Source: Streptomyces iconiensis (GTDB taxonomy: Bacteria > Actinomycetota > Actinomycetes > Streptomycetales > Streptomycetaceae). Taken from it: a DNA stretch of 64,000 nucleotides. Of the stretch, positions 17,516-26,840 are shown in pieces. The notes beneath the pieces are model-generated. The model saw only the letters and a list, made by a program, of their open reading frames with translations. It ran no database searches and was not told the DNA's origin. The translations under genes were made by a program, and so were the position numbers. Within the stretch, counting starts at the first letter, position 1; each line of letters opens with the position of its first letter. The stretch covers positions 62,001 through 126,000 of the forward strand of contig NZ_JANCPR020000022.1 in the NCBI RefSeq assembly GCF_028657195.3, given 5' to 3'.

Positions 17516-18211
17516 TCAAGGGGCACCGGGAGGTGGGTGCAGGCACGTGTTGAATGGCGGCCTGTCCCAGTCGGACGGCAGTTCGGGGACCGTCCACGCC
17601 GGGTCGGGCCGCCACCGGTCCCAGCCGTCGGCGAACGGCGAGCCCCACGCCCTGACCGCCGCTACGGCCGACTCCCCTGCCCTGCGCACCCGTTCGGCCT
17701 GCGCGGAGTCCATGAGTCCCGCGTGCTGTGCCGCCGCGAACTCGTCCTCGTCGCGCCACTCCCAGCTTCCGTCAGGTTGCACGGCGATGTCGAGGAAATG
17801 GTCCTCGGAGTCGACCCCTCCGCTCCAGCGTTCCAGGGGGTCTTCGAGGTTCACGTAGAAGTTCTTGAACCTCCACTCCCTGTCCCAGAACAGCCATACC
17901 GACCACGGCTCACCCGGCCGCGCCAGCTTCAGGACGCCCGTACCGAACCAGCGGGAGAGCGCCGTCTTCCGGGGCTTGGTGTAGCGCGTGACCAAGGGCT
18001 CCCTGTGCAGGGGCGTACCGTCGGTGAGTTCAGGTCTGACGCAGACCGTGCCCGGCGCCACCCACGCGGCCAGTAGATCGGGTTCGTCCCGCACCACGGT
18101 GACGGGGCGGCAGATGTGAGGGTGCGCGGCGCCGTTGGCGCGGTAGCGCCACAGGATGTGGGCGCCCCGTGGCCAGTGGGGGAGGGGCGCCGCCGTGGGT
18201 TCCGCTGTCAT
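17516..18211 (-). CDS. DUF402 (FomD-like) domain protein
   Basis: A 231-residue protein. The DUF402 core is seen as WSVWLFWDREWRFKNFYVNLEDPLERW, then VDSEDHFLDIAVQPDGSWEWRDEDEF, with acidic residues expected to bind divalent metal in FomD-type nucleotide hydrolases. Members are conserved beside fumC in streptomycetes. Function here is unproven; hydrolysis of a nucleotide-linked phosphonate or nucleoside diphosphate is only a family-based guess. Confidence 0.85.
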   Translation of the reverse strand: MTAEPTAAPLPHWPRGAHILWRYRANGAAHPHICRPVTVVRDEPDLLAAWVAPGTVCVRPELTDGTPLHREPLVTRYTKPRKTALSRWFGTGVLKLARPGEPWSVWLFWDREWRFKNFYVNLEDPLERWSGGVDSEDHFLDIAVQPDGSWEWRDEDEFAAAQHAGLMDSAQAERVRRAGESAVAAVRAWGSPFADGWDRWRPDPAWTVPELPSDWDRPPFNTCLHPPPGAP

Positions 18212-18315
18212 GGGCGGATACTAGGTGCACGCGCCGCCCCTCCGCCGTGAGCTGCGCCGCAACCCACCCCTCCGGGGGTCCCCGCGGCCCGTGGACAGGT
18301 CAGGACCGCGACGCC

Positions 18316-19719
18316 TCAGGGACGCGTCATGCTCAGCACGTCCAGCGCCTCGTCCAGCTGCTCGACCGTCAGATCGCCACGCTCGACATGGCCGCTCTCC
18401 AGCACGGCGTCCCTGATCGTCAGCCGCTCCGCCATCGCCTTCTTGGCGACGGCCGCCGCGTTCTCGTACCCGATGTACTTGTTGAGCGGCGTGACGACAG
18501 AGGGTGACGACTCGGCGAACTCCCGGGCCCGCTCCACATTCGCGGTGATCCCGTCGACCGTACGATCGGCCAGCAGGCGGGTGGCGTTCGCCAGCAGCCG
18601 CACCGACTCCAGCAGGTTCTTCGCCATGACGGGCAGCATCACGTTCAGCTCGAAGTTGCCTGCCGCTCCCGCCGTGGCCACCGTCGCGTCGTTCCCCGTG
18701 ACCTGCGCGGCGACCATCAGAACGGCCTCGGGGATGACGGGGTTGACCTTGCCAGGCATGATCGAGGAACCCGGCTGGAGATCGGGCAGCGCGATCTCAC
18801 CCAGTCCCGTACGCGGCCCCGAGGCCATCCAGCGCAGGTCGTTGGAGATCTTGGTGAGGCCGACGGCGATCGTCCTGAGCTGGCCCGAGGTCTCCACGAG
18901 CCCGTCCCGCGCGCCCTGCGCCTCGAAGTGGTCCCGCGCCTCGGTCAGCGGCAGCCCCGTCGTACGGGCCACCTCCTCGATGACGGCGCCCGAGAAGCCG
19001 GCCGGGGTGTTGATGCCGGTCCCCACCGCCGTTCCCCCCAACGGGAGTTCGGCCAGCCGCGGCAACGAGGCCCGCAGCCGCTCCGCGCCGTACCGCACCT
19101 GCGCCGCGTAGCCCCCGAACTCCTGGCCCAGCGTGACGGGCGTCGCGTCCATCAGATGCGTACGCCCCGACTTGACCACATCGGCGAACTCCTCCGCCTT
19201 GCGGCCCAGGGCCTCCGCGAGGTGGTCGAGCGCCGGGATCAGGTCGGCGGTGACGGCCGCAGTCGCCGCGATGTGGATGGACGACGGGAAGACGTCGTTG
19301 GACGACTGCGAGGCGTTGACGTGGTCGTTCGGGTGCACATCGGCGCCCAGCCGCTCGCTCGCGAGGGAGGCGACGACCTCGTTCATGTTCATGTTCGACG
19401 ACGTGCCCGAACCGGTCTGGAACACGTCGACGGGGAAGTGCTCGTCCCACCGCCCCGTCGCCACGTCCTCCGCCGCCTCGCGCACGGCCTCGGCCAGGTC
19501 CTTGTCGAGCACACCCAGCCGCCCGTTCACCACCGCGGCAGCGGCCTTGATCCGCGCCAGCGCCTCGATGTGCGCCCGCTCCAGCCGCTGCCCGCTGACG
19601 GGAAAGTTCTCCACGGCCCGCTGCGTCTGCGCCCGCCACTTCGCGTACGCGGGCACCCGCACCTCCCCCATCGAGTCGTGCTCGGTCCTGTACTCCGTGC
19701 TGTCACTCTTCTCGGTCAT
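18316..19719 (-). CDS. fumC: Fumarate hydratase, class II
   Basis: A 467-residue enzyme of normal class II length, from ATG 19719 with GGAGG about ten bases upstream. Signatures include MGEVRVPAYAKWRAQTQRAVENF, SSNDVFPSSIHIAA, VKSGRTHLMDATPVTLGQE and the superfamily loop GSSIMPGKVNPVIPE carrying the catalytic serine. It hydrates fumarate to malate in the TCA cycle without an iron-sulfur cluster. A class I fumarase is encoded 5 kb away on the same strand, so the two may divide work by iron or oxygen status. Confidence 0.96.
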   Translation of the reverse strand: MTEKSDSTEYRTEHDSMGEVRVPAYAKWRAQTQRAVENFPVSGQRLERAHIEALARIKAAAAVVNGRLGVLDKDLAEAVREAAEDVATGRWDEHFPVDVFQTGSGTSSNMNMNEVVASLASERLGADVHPNDHVNASQSSNDVFPSSIHIAATAAVTADLIPALDHLAEALGRKAEEFADVVKSGRTHLMDATPVTLGQEFGGYAAQVRYGAERLRASLPRLAELPLGGTAVGTGINTPAGFSGAVIEEVARTTGLPLTEARDHFEAQGARDGLVETSGQLRTIAVGLTKISNDLRWMASGPRTGLGEIALPDLQPGSSIMPGKVNPVIPEAVLMVAAQVTGNDATVATAGAAGNFELNVMLPVMAKNLLESVRLLANATRLLADRTVDGITANVERAREFAESSPSVVTPLNKYIGYENAAAVAKKAMAERLTIRDAVLESGHVERGDLTVEQLDEALDVLSMTRP

Positions 19720-19780
19720 CCGAACTGCACCTCCGTGATGATCAGCGTCGCGTACAGGACCGCGCATTCCCCACCCCCTG

Positions 19781-20101
19781 TCAATCCTCGCTTGCGGCGG
19801 GTTCGCCGAAGACCTCGGCGGCCGTGGCGGCTGTGGTCGCGCGCCGAAGCCAGAGATCGAGAAGCTCGCTGTCGTTGCAGAAGAAGATGCGCTCCTTCTC
19901 CTCCCTGGACAGATTCAACCCGCGCCTGTCCAGCATGGCGCGCAATACCTCTCTCCGGCCGTCCAGGCGTCCATGCTTCAGCCCCACCTTCAGCCCGGCG
20001 CGCATTCCTTCAGCAAGCCCTTGCTTGTGCCCTTCCGCGCGGCCTTCGTCGCGCAATCCCTCGGCGACGAAGCCGCGGAGTTCGAAAAGTCCAGGTGCCA
20101 T
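19781..20101 (-). CDS. Short Rpn/YhgA-like C-terminal duplicate
   Basis: A 106-residue reading frame matching the C-terminal third of the gene just upstream: FELRGFVAEGLRDEG against FDLRGFVAEGLRDEG, then a Gly/Arg/Glu repeat region and NDSELLDLWLRRA against KDSELLGLWLVRA. The nuclease domain is missing. AGGAA precedes the ATG, so it may still be expressed as a small helical protein. It is best read as a decayed tandem duplicate; independent function is unproven. Confidence 0.6.
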   Translation of the reverse strand: MAPGLFELRGFVAEGLRDEGRAEGHKQGLAEGMRAGLKVGLKHGRLDGRREVLRAMLDRRGLNLSREEKERIFFCNDSELLDLWLRRATTAATAAEVFGEPAASED

Positions 20102-20125
20102 GAGATTCCTGCCAGGGGGTCCGGG

Positions 20126-21115
20126 TCAGTCTTGGAGTGGGTTCTCGTCTGCCGTGGGATCGGCGAAGATCTCGTCGGCCGTGGTGGCCGTGACCGCGCG
20201 GACGAGCCAGAGGCCGAGGAGCTCGCTGTCTTTGCAGGAGGTGATGCGCCCCTTCTCCTCATCGGAGATTTCCAACCCGCGCTTCTCCAGCACGGTGCAC
20301 AACATTTCGATCCGGCCTTCTTGGCGGCCTTCCTGGAGCCCTCGTTGGCGCCCTTGTTCCAGCCCTTGTTCCAGCCCTTCCGTGTGGCCTACCTGGCGGC
20401 CTTCCTCGCGTCCTTCGTCGCGCAATCCTTCCGCGACGAAGCCGCGGAGGTCGAAGAGGCCCTGTCCCACGAGTTTCCTCCAGAGTTCAGCTGCCGGGGA
20501 GTCGCCCAGCCCGTTCGCGGTGAGATCGGCGTAGAGGGTGATCATGTCCCTGTCGGTGGTCTGTTTCAGGGCCATGGCGAGGACTTCCAGTATTTCACCG
20601 ATGCGGTCGTCGGCACTGTGCGTCAGTGCCGAGAACACGGTGAGGGGAAGGTCCGCAGCCGCCCGGTTCGCGTCCATGATCACGGGCACGTTGTGCGGGC
20701 CCAGGACGAGGGGCGACACCATGAGGTTCGGCCGGCTGGGGGGCCCGATCGTGAAGGGCCCCCGTGCCCAGTCCGCCGTCACCTTGTCCCGGCAGACGAC
20801 GAGCAGCGTCGGGTGGTGGGTCTTGTACTTGCTGGCCAGGAAGCTGAGGTAATAGGCCCAGCTCAGCGCCTTTTCGGGGTCCTTCTTGGACTGGGCCTCG
20901 ATGATCAGCGGGTACGCGCGTCCGTCGGGGCACTTCACGTTCAGCAGTGTGTCCACCCGCCGTTCGACGGGCTGGATCTCGGTGACGTCGCAGTTGAGGA
21001 CCGTCACCTCGGCGTCGCCAGGGTCGGGCAGGTCCAGGAGAGCGAAGGCCCGCCTGACGAGCTGGGGGACCTCCTGGAACACCCGGTGGTGCGCCTCGTG
21101 TGGGGAGTTGACCAT
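20126..21115 (-). CDS. Rpn/YhgA-like PD-(D/E)XK nuclease-family protein
   Basis: A 329-residue protein. The N-terminal domain carries the nuclease-like pattern DTLLNVKCPDGRAYPLIIEAQSKKDPEKALSWAYYLSFLASKY (Asp, then Glu-Ala-Gln-Ser-Lys). A charged repeat tail EGREEGRQVGHTEGLEQGLEQGRQRG follows, typical of Rpn/YhgA proteins and known to vary by recombination. ATG 21115 is preferred to a TTG at 21127. Upstream lie a 10-bp tandem repeat and the NACHT gene on the same strand. E. coli homologues promote RecA-independent recombination; a role in phage defence or mobility is possible but unshown. Confidence 0.8.
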   Translation of the reverse strand: MVNSPHEAHHRVFQEVPQLVRRAFALLDLPDPGDAEVTVLNCDVTEIQPVERRVDTLLNVKCPDGRAYPLIIEAQSKKDPEKALSWAYYLSFLASKYKTHHPTLLVVCRDKVTADWARGPFTIGPPSRPNLMVSPLVLGPHNVPVIMDANRAAADLPLTVFSALTHSADDRIGEILEVLAMALKQTTDRDMITLYADLTANGLGDSPAAELWRKLVGQGLFDLRGFVAEGLRDEGREEGRQVGHTEGLEQGLEQGRQRGLQEGRQEGRIEMLCTVLEKRGLEISDEEKGRITSCKDSELLGLWLVRAVTATTADEIFADPTADENPLQD

Positions 21116-21170
21116 GACCGAAGCCAAGCGCGTCCGGCGCGAGTACGGCGGTCGTATGAACGTGCTTCAC

Positions 21171-21230
21171 CCGTACGAGGTCCTACGGGGTCCTACGAGG
21201 TCCTACGGGGTCCTACGGGGTCCTACGAGG
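21171..21230. repeat. 10-bp tandem repeat TCCTACGGGG / TCCTACGAGG
   Basis: Six consecutive 10-bp units (the first degenerate) lie between the NACHT gene stop and the Rpn-like gene start. The period of one helical turn puts every unit on the same DNA face, which suits cooperative binding by a regulator, though slippage alone could produce it. Confidence 0.85.
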
Positions 21231-21273
21231 CCGTTTGCGGGCGTACGACGTCGCAGGGTGCCGGGGCCGGGCA

Positions 21274-24200
21274 TCAGCCGCCCTTGCCGCCGACCTGCGT
21301 GTACGCGCTGTTGACGATCTTCTGGGCCAGTGCGGCGTCCCGGCGGGGCACGCGGACGCTGACCCAGAGCTGGCGGGGTTCACCGATGGCGTTGCGGAAC
21401 TGGCCGAACAGGGACAGTTCGTAGGTCCCGGCGGTGCGCCGCACCGCGTAGTACGGGCTGCGTTCGCGGTCCCGGCGCCACGGCAGGTGGACGGTGCCGG
21501 GGCGGCTCTTCAAGAAGGTGAGGCTCTCCTTCGTCGAGCACCGCTTCCCGCAGTCCAACTCGGCGGCGTGCAGGCGTATCCGGGGCCGGGGCCGGAGGGT
21601 GGGGTCCTGCTGGCGGGCGGGGCCCGGTGCGCCGGCGGTCACGTTGCGGCACTCGTAGGCGTCAACGGCATCCGGCTCCTTGTACCGCCTGTCGCACACC
21701 AGATCCTTCGGTGCGCGCACCGCGAAGGTCAGCGGGGTGAGGTCCCAGACGAACGAGCGCTCGTCCGCACCCCACACCCTGCCGTGCAGGCGCTGTTCGG
21801 TGCGGCGGTAGTACCCGAGCCTGGACGTCTCGGGAAGGGGCCGGGAGCGGGGGACGGACGCCAGGTCACGCGCGTCGCTGCGGCCCAGCGCCCGGCGCAG
21901 CAGTGACTCCGCGACGGCGGCTGCCCGGGGCAGCGAGGCGGACTCCTCGGCGTACTTGACGGTGATCAACTGGTTGGCGTCGCGCGCGAGGTACTCGGCC
22001 ACCCGCAGACTGGGTCTGCCGGTCACGGGCAGGTGCACGTCGGACACGACGCGGACGGTTTCGTCGGCCCCACGGACCGGGGAGTCGTCGAAGGCCATCG
22101 AACCCTTGGGCGCCCCTTTCCGGCTGACCTTCCACCACTGTCTTTTGGCGCGCAGCCACTGCCCGAACTCCTCGGCCGCGCGAGCCGGTCCGCTGCTCAT
22201 CAGGTCGCCTGCCAGGGTCCGTACCTGGACGCTCACCTGGACCTCGGGCCGGAAGGGTGCCTGTTCGTCCGCGAAGCACGTCTCGTCACCGGCCACGCGG
22301 TCGGGGTCCGGCCGCGGCTCGGTGCGGGTGATCCGGCGCGGGTCCTCCATGAGGGCGCCGAGGGCGTCCCGGGTGAGGGGCGCGCAGACCGAGGCGGGTG
22401 TGTGGTGCGGGCCGGGCGCGGGGCTCGCGTTCAGCATGCCGAACACGAGGGTGGCCAGGAGCAGTCCGCTCAGGCCGGCGACACCTCCCGTGGTCTGCTC
22501 GCGCAGGAGGGCGGCCCAGCGGCGGGGCTCGGGCGCCGGGTGCGTGTCGGCGGCCAGCCGGTTGCGCAGCTCGATGTGGCGGAAGCGGTAGACGCCGCCC
22601 GACTGGCGCAGGACGCCTTTGCTGTGGGCCTCGCGCAGGAAGTCCATGAGCTGCCAGGGCAGCCGTCCCGTCGCCGCGAACCAGAGGCGCGCGAGGGTGT
22701 AGCGGCCCCAGGCCGAGGTGGCGTTCTCGTACAGCCAGCCGCTCAGCAGGACTCCGGCGACGGTGCCCAGCCACGTTCCGGTCGTGACGACGTCCCGTCC
22801 CGCGGTGAGGTGCCACACGCCCAGAAGCAGCGCGGGCAGCGGCCATACGAGGGCGAACTCGTCCTCCTTGGAGGTGGGCGCGAAACCGAGTGCGAGGGTC
22901 GCGCGCCGGTCCCGGTGCAGCAGCCGGGCCGGCTCGGCCGCCGTCTCCGGATCGGCTGGCGGCCGGGCGCGTGCGAGCAGCCAACGGGCAGCGGAGCGTG
23001 CCCCGAAGAGGGCGACGAGCAGCACCCCGAGTGCCGCGTGGTCCAGATCGCCGACCGAGCCCGGGGGGAAGGCCACGCAGCCGGCCAGGGCGGTCCAGCC
23101 GGCCAGTTTCCCCAGCGCCCTCCAGCGGGACACCTGCCGCATGTCGGCCGGGCGCGGCAGCCGTAACTGCTGGGGAGCGCGTGCCGGGAGGCCCCCGTAC
23201 GCGCCCCCTACGTATGCGCAGAGTGCCAGTCCGAATCCGGCCCACAGCGGCACCGGCACCCAGCGGTCCCACCAGGCCGTGCCGAGGCCGGCGTGGTGGA
23301 CGGTGAGCGTGGCCACGGCGACGGCGGGCAGCACGCTCAGTCGCCGCAGCGGTCCTGGCAGCGCCTCCTCCAGGCGCCACCAGGCGATCTCAAGACCGCC
23401 GAAGCGGCGGGTGTGCCCGGCGAGGAACGAGGCCCAGCCGCGCGCCTGTTCGGCGCGCTCGCGCCCGGTGTCCGCGTAGGCGGCGGTCAGGAACGCGTCG
23501 TACAGGTGGCGTTCGACGGCCTGCCGCGTGGTGAAGCGCCCGGCGCCGAGCAGCTCTGCGGGGTCCCCGTCCGTCTCGCTGTAGGCGACGCGGGCGAGCG
23601 CCACCATCAGCGGGGTGCTCAGCACGCGGCGCAGGACGCGGGTCTCGCGCGCGGTGTCGGCGGGGTCGGCCAGCCGGGCCAGCACGTACGACCACTTGGT
23701 GTGGGAGGGGTCGCTGCGGCTGGTGCGACGGCTGGTACGGGGCAGATAGCGGGCGAGGTCGTCCGTGGTGAGCGGGCGCAGCTCGATGGCGACGGCGCCG
23801 GGCAGCGGCAGCGCCGCGCCGTCAACGGCGCGGCCGTACTCGGCAGTACGGCTCGTCAGGACGCAGCGTGCGTGCTCGGTGAGGCTCGCACGCAGCTCCC
23901 GGAGCGCGTGCGGCTGCGCGGGGCGCGGGAGTTCGTCGAAGCCGTCGAGTACGGGCAGGACGCGGCCCGAGGCGATCAGGTCGAGCGCCGCCTCCGGTGT
24001 GGGCAGCGCCACGGGATGCTCGGCGCACAGCCGTTCGGCCGCCCACTGCCACAGGCCCTGGCCACCGCCCGGGTTCCATGAGGCCAGCGGCAGCATCACG
24101 GGTACGGGCGCTCCCGAGGCCGGCCCGCGTGCCTCCAGGAGCGTGCGCGCGAGCCGTTGCGCGAGCACGGTCTTGCCCGCGCCGGGCTCGCCCAGGATGA

Positions 24201-24822
24201 CCAGTCGCTGCCTGGGGAGTGAGGCGAAGAACGCGGCTGCGCCCGCGAACTCGCCCGCCACCTCCAGCGATACGCCGCGGGGGCCGGCCGCGTGCGCGGC
24301 GGGGTCGCCGAGCACGTTCGGCTCGTGGTCCGTCACCAGCGGGTCGGCCGCGTGCCACCGTACGGGGATGGGCGTGGGGGTGCTCACCGGCGAGAGCGCG
24401 AGCTGGTCCTCTCCGCCGTACTGGCGGGTCAGCGCGTCGGCCAGCCCCTCGGCCGCCCGGTCGAGCCGGTGTGCGGGCAGCGGCGTACGGGGCCGCGCCC
24501 GGCGGCGCCGCTCCAGCACCCGGCCGGCCCCCGCTGTTGCCGCGAGCGCCGCTGCGGCCAGCACGGCCAGCCCCGGAAGCCGCTCCCCTGCGGGGGCCAG
24601 GTCAAGCAGGGCAGGGGGCGCGAGGACCAGCACGGCCCCGGTGCAGGCCAGGAGCACGGCGAGCGCGAAGAGGCGGTGGGCGGGCCGGGGCGGGGCCACC
24701 TGCTCCTCGTGCACATGGATGTGTACGGCGTCGACGCGCTCCGCCTGGATGACGGTGCCGAACGTGCCGCCGGTGATCCGGTTCTCCCAACGGGCCGTTC
24801 CGCCCGTCCCGCCCCCGTCCAC
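21274..24822 (-). CDS. Transmembrane NACHT-type STAND NTPase
   Basis: A 1182-residue protein. The N-terminus has the short ITGGTFGTVIQAERV-type motif seen on actinobacterial NTPases, then two membrane helices (~50-100). The NTPase has Walker A GEPGAGKT (211-218), Walker B VLPVLDGFDELP (288-299) and a sensor arginine in CVLTSRTAEYG. Many hydrophobic segments follow (~490-740). The C-terminal ~350 residues, after a helix at about 770-790, look soluble and hold scattered cysteines. NACHT NTPases include animal and bacterial immune receptors. The membrane-embedded form suggests sensing at the envelope. No separate effector gene is adjacent. Confidence 0.8.
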   Translation of the reverse strand: MDGGGTGGTARWENRITGGTFGTVIQAERVDAVHIHVHEEQVAPPRPAHRLFALAVLLACTGAVLVLAPPALLDLAPAGERLPGLAVLAAAALAATAGAGRVLERRRRARPRTPLPAHRLDRAAEGLADALTRQYGGEDQLALSPVSTPTPIPVRWHAADPLVTDHEPNVLGDPAAHAAGPRGVSLEVAGEFAGAAAFFASLPRQRLVILGEPGAGKTVLAQRLARTLLEARGPASGAPVPVMLPLASWNPGGGQGLWQWAAERLCAEHPVALPTPEAALDLIASGRVLPVLDGFDELPRPAQPHALRELRASLTEHARCVLTSRTAEYGRAVDGAALPLPGAVAIELRPLTTDDLARYLPRTSRRTSRSDPSHTKWSYVLARLADPADTARETRVLRRVLSTPLMVALARVAYSETDGDPAELLGAGRFTTRQAVERHLYDAFLTAAYADTGRERAEQARGWASFLAGHTRRFGGLEIAWWRLEEALPGPLRRLSVLPAVAVATLTVHHAGLGTAWWDRWVPVPLWAGFGLALCAYVGGAYGGLPARAPQQLRLPRPADMRQVSRWRALGKLAGWTALAGCVAFPPGSVGDLDHAALGVLLVALFGARSAARWLLARARPPADPETAAEPARLLHRDRRATLALGFAPTSKEDEFALVWPLPALLLGVWHLTAGRDVVTTGTWLGTVAGVLLSGWLYENATSAWGRYTLARLWFAATGRLPWQLMDFLREAHSKGVLRQSGGVYRFRHIELRNRLAADTHPAPEPRRWAALLREQTTGGVAGLSGLLLATLVFGMLNASPAPGPHHTPASVCAPLTRDALGALMEDPRRITRTEPRPDPDRVAGDETCFADEQAPFRPEVQVSVQVRTLAGDLMSSGPARAAEEFGQWLRAKRQWWKVSRKGAPKGSMAFDDSPVRGADETVRVVSDVHLPVTGRPSLRVAEYLARDANQLITVKYAEESASLPRAAAVAESLLRRALGRSDARDLASVPRSRPLPETSRLGYYRRTEQRLHGRVWGADERSFVWDLTPLTFAVRAPKDLVCDRRYKEPDAVDAYECRNVTAGAPGPARQQDPTLRPRPRIRLHAAELDCGKRCSTKESLTFLKSRPGTVHLPWRRDRERSPYYAVRRTAGTYELSLFGQFRNAIGEPRQLWVSVRVPRRDAALAQKIVNSAYTQVGGKGG

Positions 24823-25003
24823 CGGTCACCCCCACCCGCCCCACGAGCCGTCAGGAGCAGGATCCTAGCCCCGGACTCCCTTGCACAGGGCGGGCGTTGG
24901 GGCCGTGCGGGCAGGGACGGGCACGGGGGCACGGGCGGGGAGGGCGGCTACGGGAGCAGTGGAGCCCGCCCGTGATCCGGAAGCCGGCCGGTCCGGTGCG
25001 GCG

Positions 25004-26704
25004 TCAGTTCCGGGCGCGTACGGGGATCGAGGTCACGAACGTCTGCTCGGGCGCGGGGTCGGCGAAGAAGTCGTTGCCCTTGTCGTCCACGACGATGAAC
25101 GCGGGGAAGTCCTCGACCTCGATGCGCCAGACGGCCTCCATGCCCAACTCCTCGTACTCCAGGACCTCGACCTTCTTGATGCAGTCCTGGGCGAGGCGCG
25201 CGGCAGGGCCGCCGATGGAGCCGAGGTAGAAGCCGCCGTGCGTGGCGCACGCGTCGGTGACCTGCTTGCTGCGGTTGCCCTTGGCGAGCATCACCTTGGA
25301 CCCGCCCGCCGCCTGGAACTGCTCGACGTAGGCGTCCATACGCCCTGCCGTAGTGGGCCCGAAGGAGCCGGAGGCGTAACCCTCGGGGGTCTTGGCGGGG
25401 CCCGCGTAGTAGACGGGGTGGTCCTTGAGGTACTGCGGCATCTCCTCGCCCGCGTCCAGGCGTTCCTTGATCTTCGCGTGGGCGATGTCCCGCGCGACGA
25501 CCAGCGTGCCGGTCAGCGAGAGCCGCGTCTTCACCGGGTGCCTGCCCAGCTCGGCGAGGATCTCGTCCATGGGGCGTGCCAGGTCGATCCGCACGGCGTC
25601 CAGGTCGGGGCCCGCGCCCTCGGTCAGCTCCGTCTCGGTGGTCTCCGGCAGGAAGCGCGCCGGGTCGGTCTCCAACTGCTCCAGGAAGACGCCCTCCGCG
25701 GTGATCTTCGCCTTGGCCTGCCGGTCGGCGGAACAGGAGACGGCGATGGCGACGGGGCAGGAGGCGCCGTGCCGGGGGAGGCGGACGACGCGTACGTCGT
25801 GGCAGAAGTACTTGCCGCCGAACTGGGCGCCGATGCCGATCTTCTGGGTCAGCTCGAAGACCTTCTCCTCCAGCTCCTTGTCCCGGAAGCCGTGGCCGCT
25901 GGGCGACCCCTCTGCGGGCAGCTCGTCGAGGTAGTGCGCCGAGGCGTACTTCGCGGTCTTCAGCGCGTACTCGGCGCTGGTACCGCCCACGACGATCGCC
26001 AGGTGGTACGGCGGGCAGGCGGCGGTACCGAGCGAGCGGATCTTCTGCTCCAGGAACGCCATCATGGAGGACTCGTTCAGCACCGCCTTCGTCTCCTGGT
26101 AGAGGAAGGACTTGTTGGCACTGCCGCCGCCCTTGGCCATGAACAGGAACTTGTACGCGTCACCGTCGGTCGCGTACAGCTCGATCTGGGCCGGCAGGTT
26201 GGTGCCCGTGTTCTTCTCGTCCCACATGGTGAGCGGGGCCATCTGCGAGTAGCGCAGGTTGAGCTGGGTGTAGGCGTCGTGGATGCCGAGCGAGAGCGCT
26301 TCTTCGTCGCCGCCCCCGGTCAGCACCTCCTGGCCGCGCTTGCCCATCACGATCGCGGTACCGGTGTCCTGGCACATCGGCAGGACGCCCGCCGCCGCGA
26401 TGTTGGCGTTCTTGAGCAGGTCCAGCGCGACGAACTTGTCGTTGCCGCTGGCCTCGGGGTCGTCGAGGATACGGCGCAGCTGCGCGAGGTGTTCGGGGCG
26501 CAGGTAGTGCTGGATGTCGTGGATCGCCTCGGCGGCGAGTGCACGCAGGGCCTCCGGCTCGAGCTTGAGGAACGTGCGCCCGTCCGCCTCGAAGGTGCTC
26601 ACGCCCTCGCTGGTGACCAGGCGGTACGGCGTCGGGTCGGCTCCTGTGGGGAGCAGGTCCGTGTACGAGAACGCAGGGCTGGCCGGGCGCGGGTTGGCAG
26701 ACAT
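25004..26704 (-). CDS. Fumarate hydratase, class I (iron-sulfur)
   Basis: A 566-residue single-chain class I fumarase. Cluster-ligand cysteines are visible in GVLPMCQDTGTAIVMGKRG, the middle region and AVSCSADRQAKAKIT, and the C-terminal beta domain carries GSFGPTTAGRMDAYVEQFQ. ATG 26704 is taken as the start because the frame upstream to 27493 is antisense to the DUF1707 gene. It performs the same TCA reaction as FumC but needs a 4Fe-4S cluster. Confidence 0.95.
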   Translation of the reverse strand: MSANPRPASPAFSYTDLLPTGADPTPYRLVTSEGVSTFEADGRTFLKLEPEALRALAAEAIHDIQHYLRPEHLAQLRRILDDPEASGNDKFVALDLLKNANIAAAGVLPMCQDTGTAIVMGKRGQEVLTGGGDEEALSLGIHDAYTQLNLRYSQMAPLTMWDEKNTGTNLPAQIELYATDGDAYKFLFMAKGGGSANKSFLYQETKAVLNESSMMAFLEQKIRSLGTAACPPYHLAIVVGGTSAEYALKTAKYASAHYLDELPAEGSPSGHGFRDKELEEKVFELTQKIGIGAQFGGKYFCHDVRVVRLPRHGASCPVAIAVSCSADRQAKAKITAEGVFLEQLETDPARFLPETTETELTEGAGPDLDAVRIDLARPMDEILAELGRHPVKTRLSLTGTLVVARDIAHAKIKERLDAGEEMPQYLKDHPVYYAGPAKTPEGYASGSFGPTTAGRMDAYVEQFQAAGGSKVMLAKGNRSKQVTDACATHGGFYLGSIGGPAARLAQDCIKKVEVLEYEELGMEAVWRIEVEDFPAFIVVDDKGNDFFADPAPEQTFVTSIPVRARN

Positions 26705-26840
26705 ACGGCGACTCTTTCCTCTCACTGCTGCGGCTCTCGGCGATGGGAGCGCGCCACACAGCGTAGAACGTCGCGAAACGGCGGAGGACGGCGGAGCAGC
26801 CGGGGAAACCCGGCCCGGAAGACAGGCTGCTGGGGGTAGT

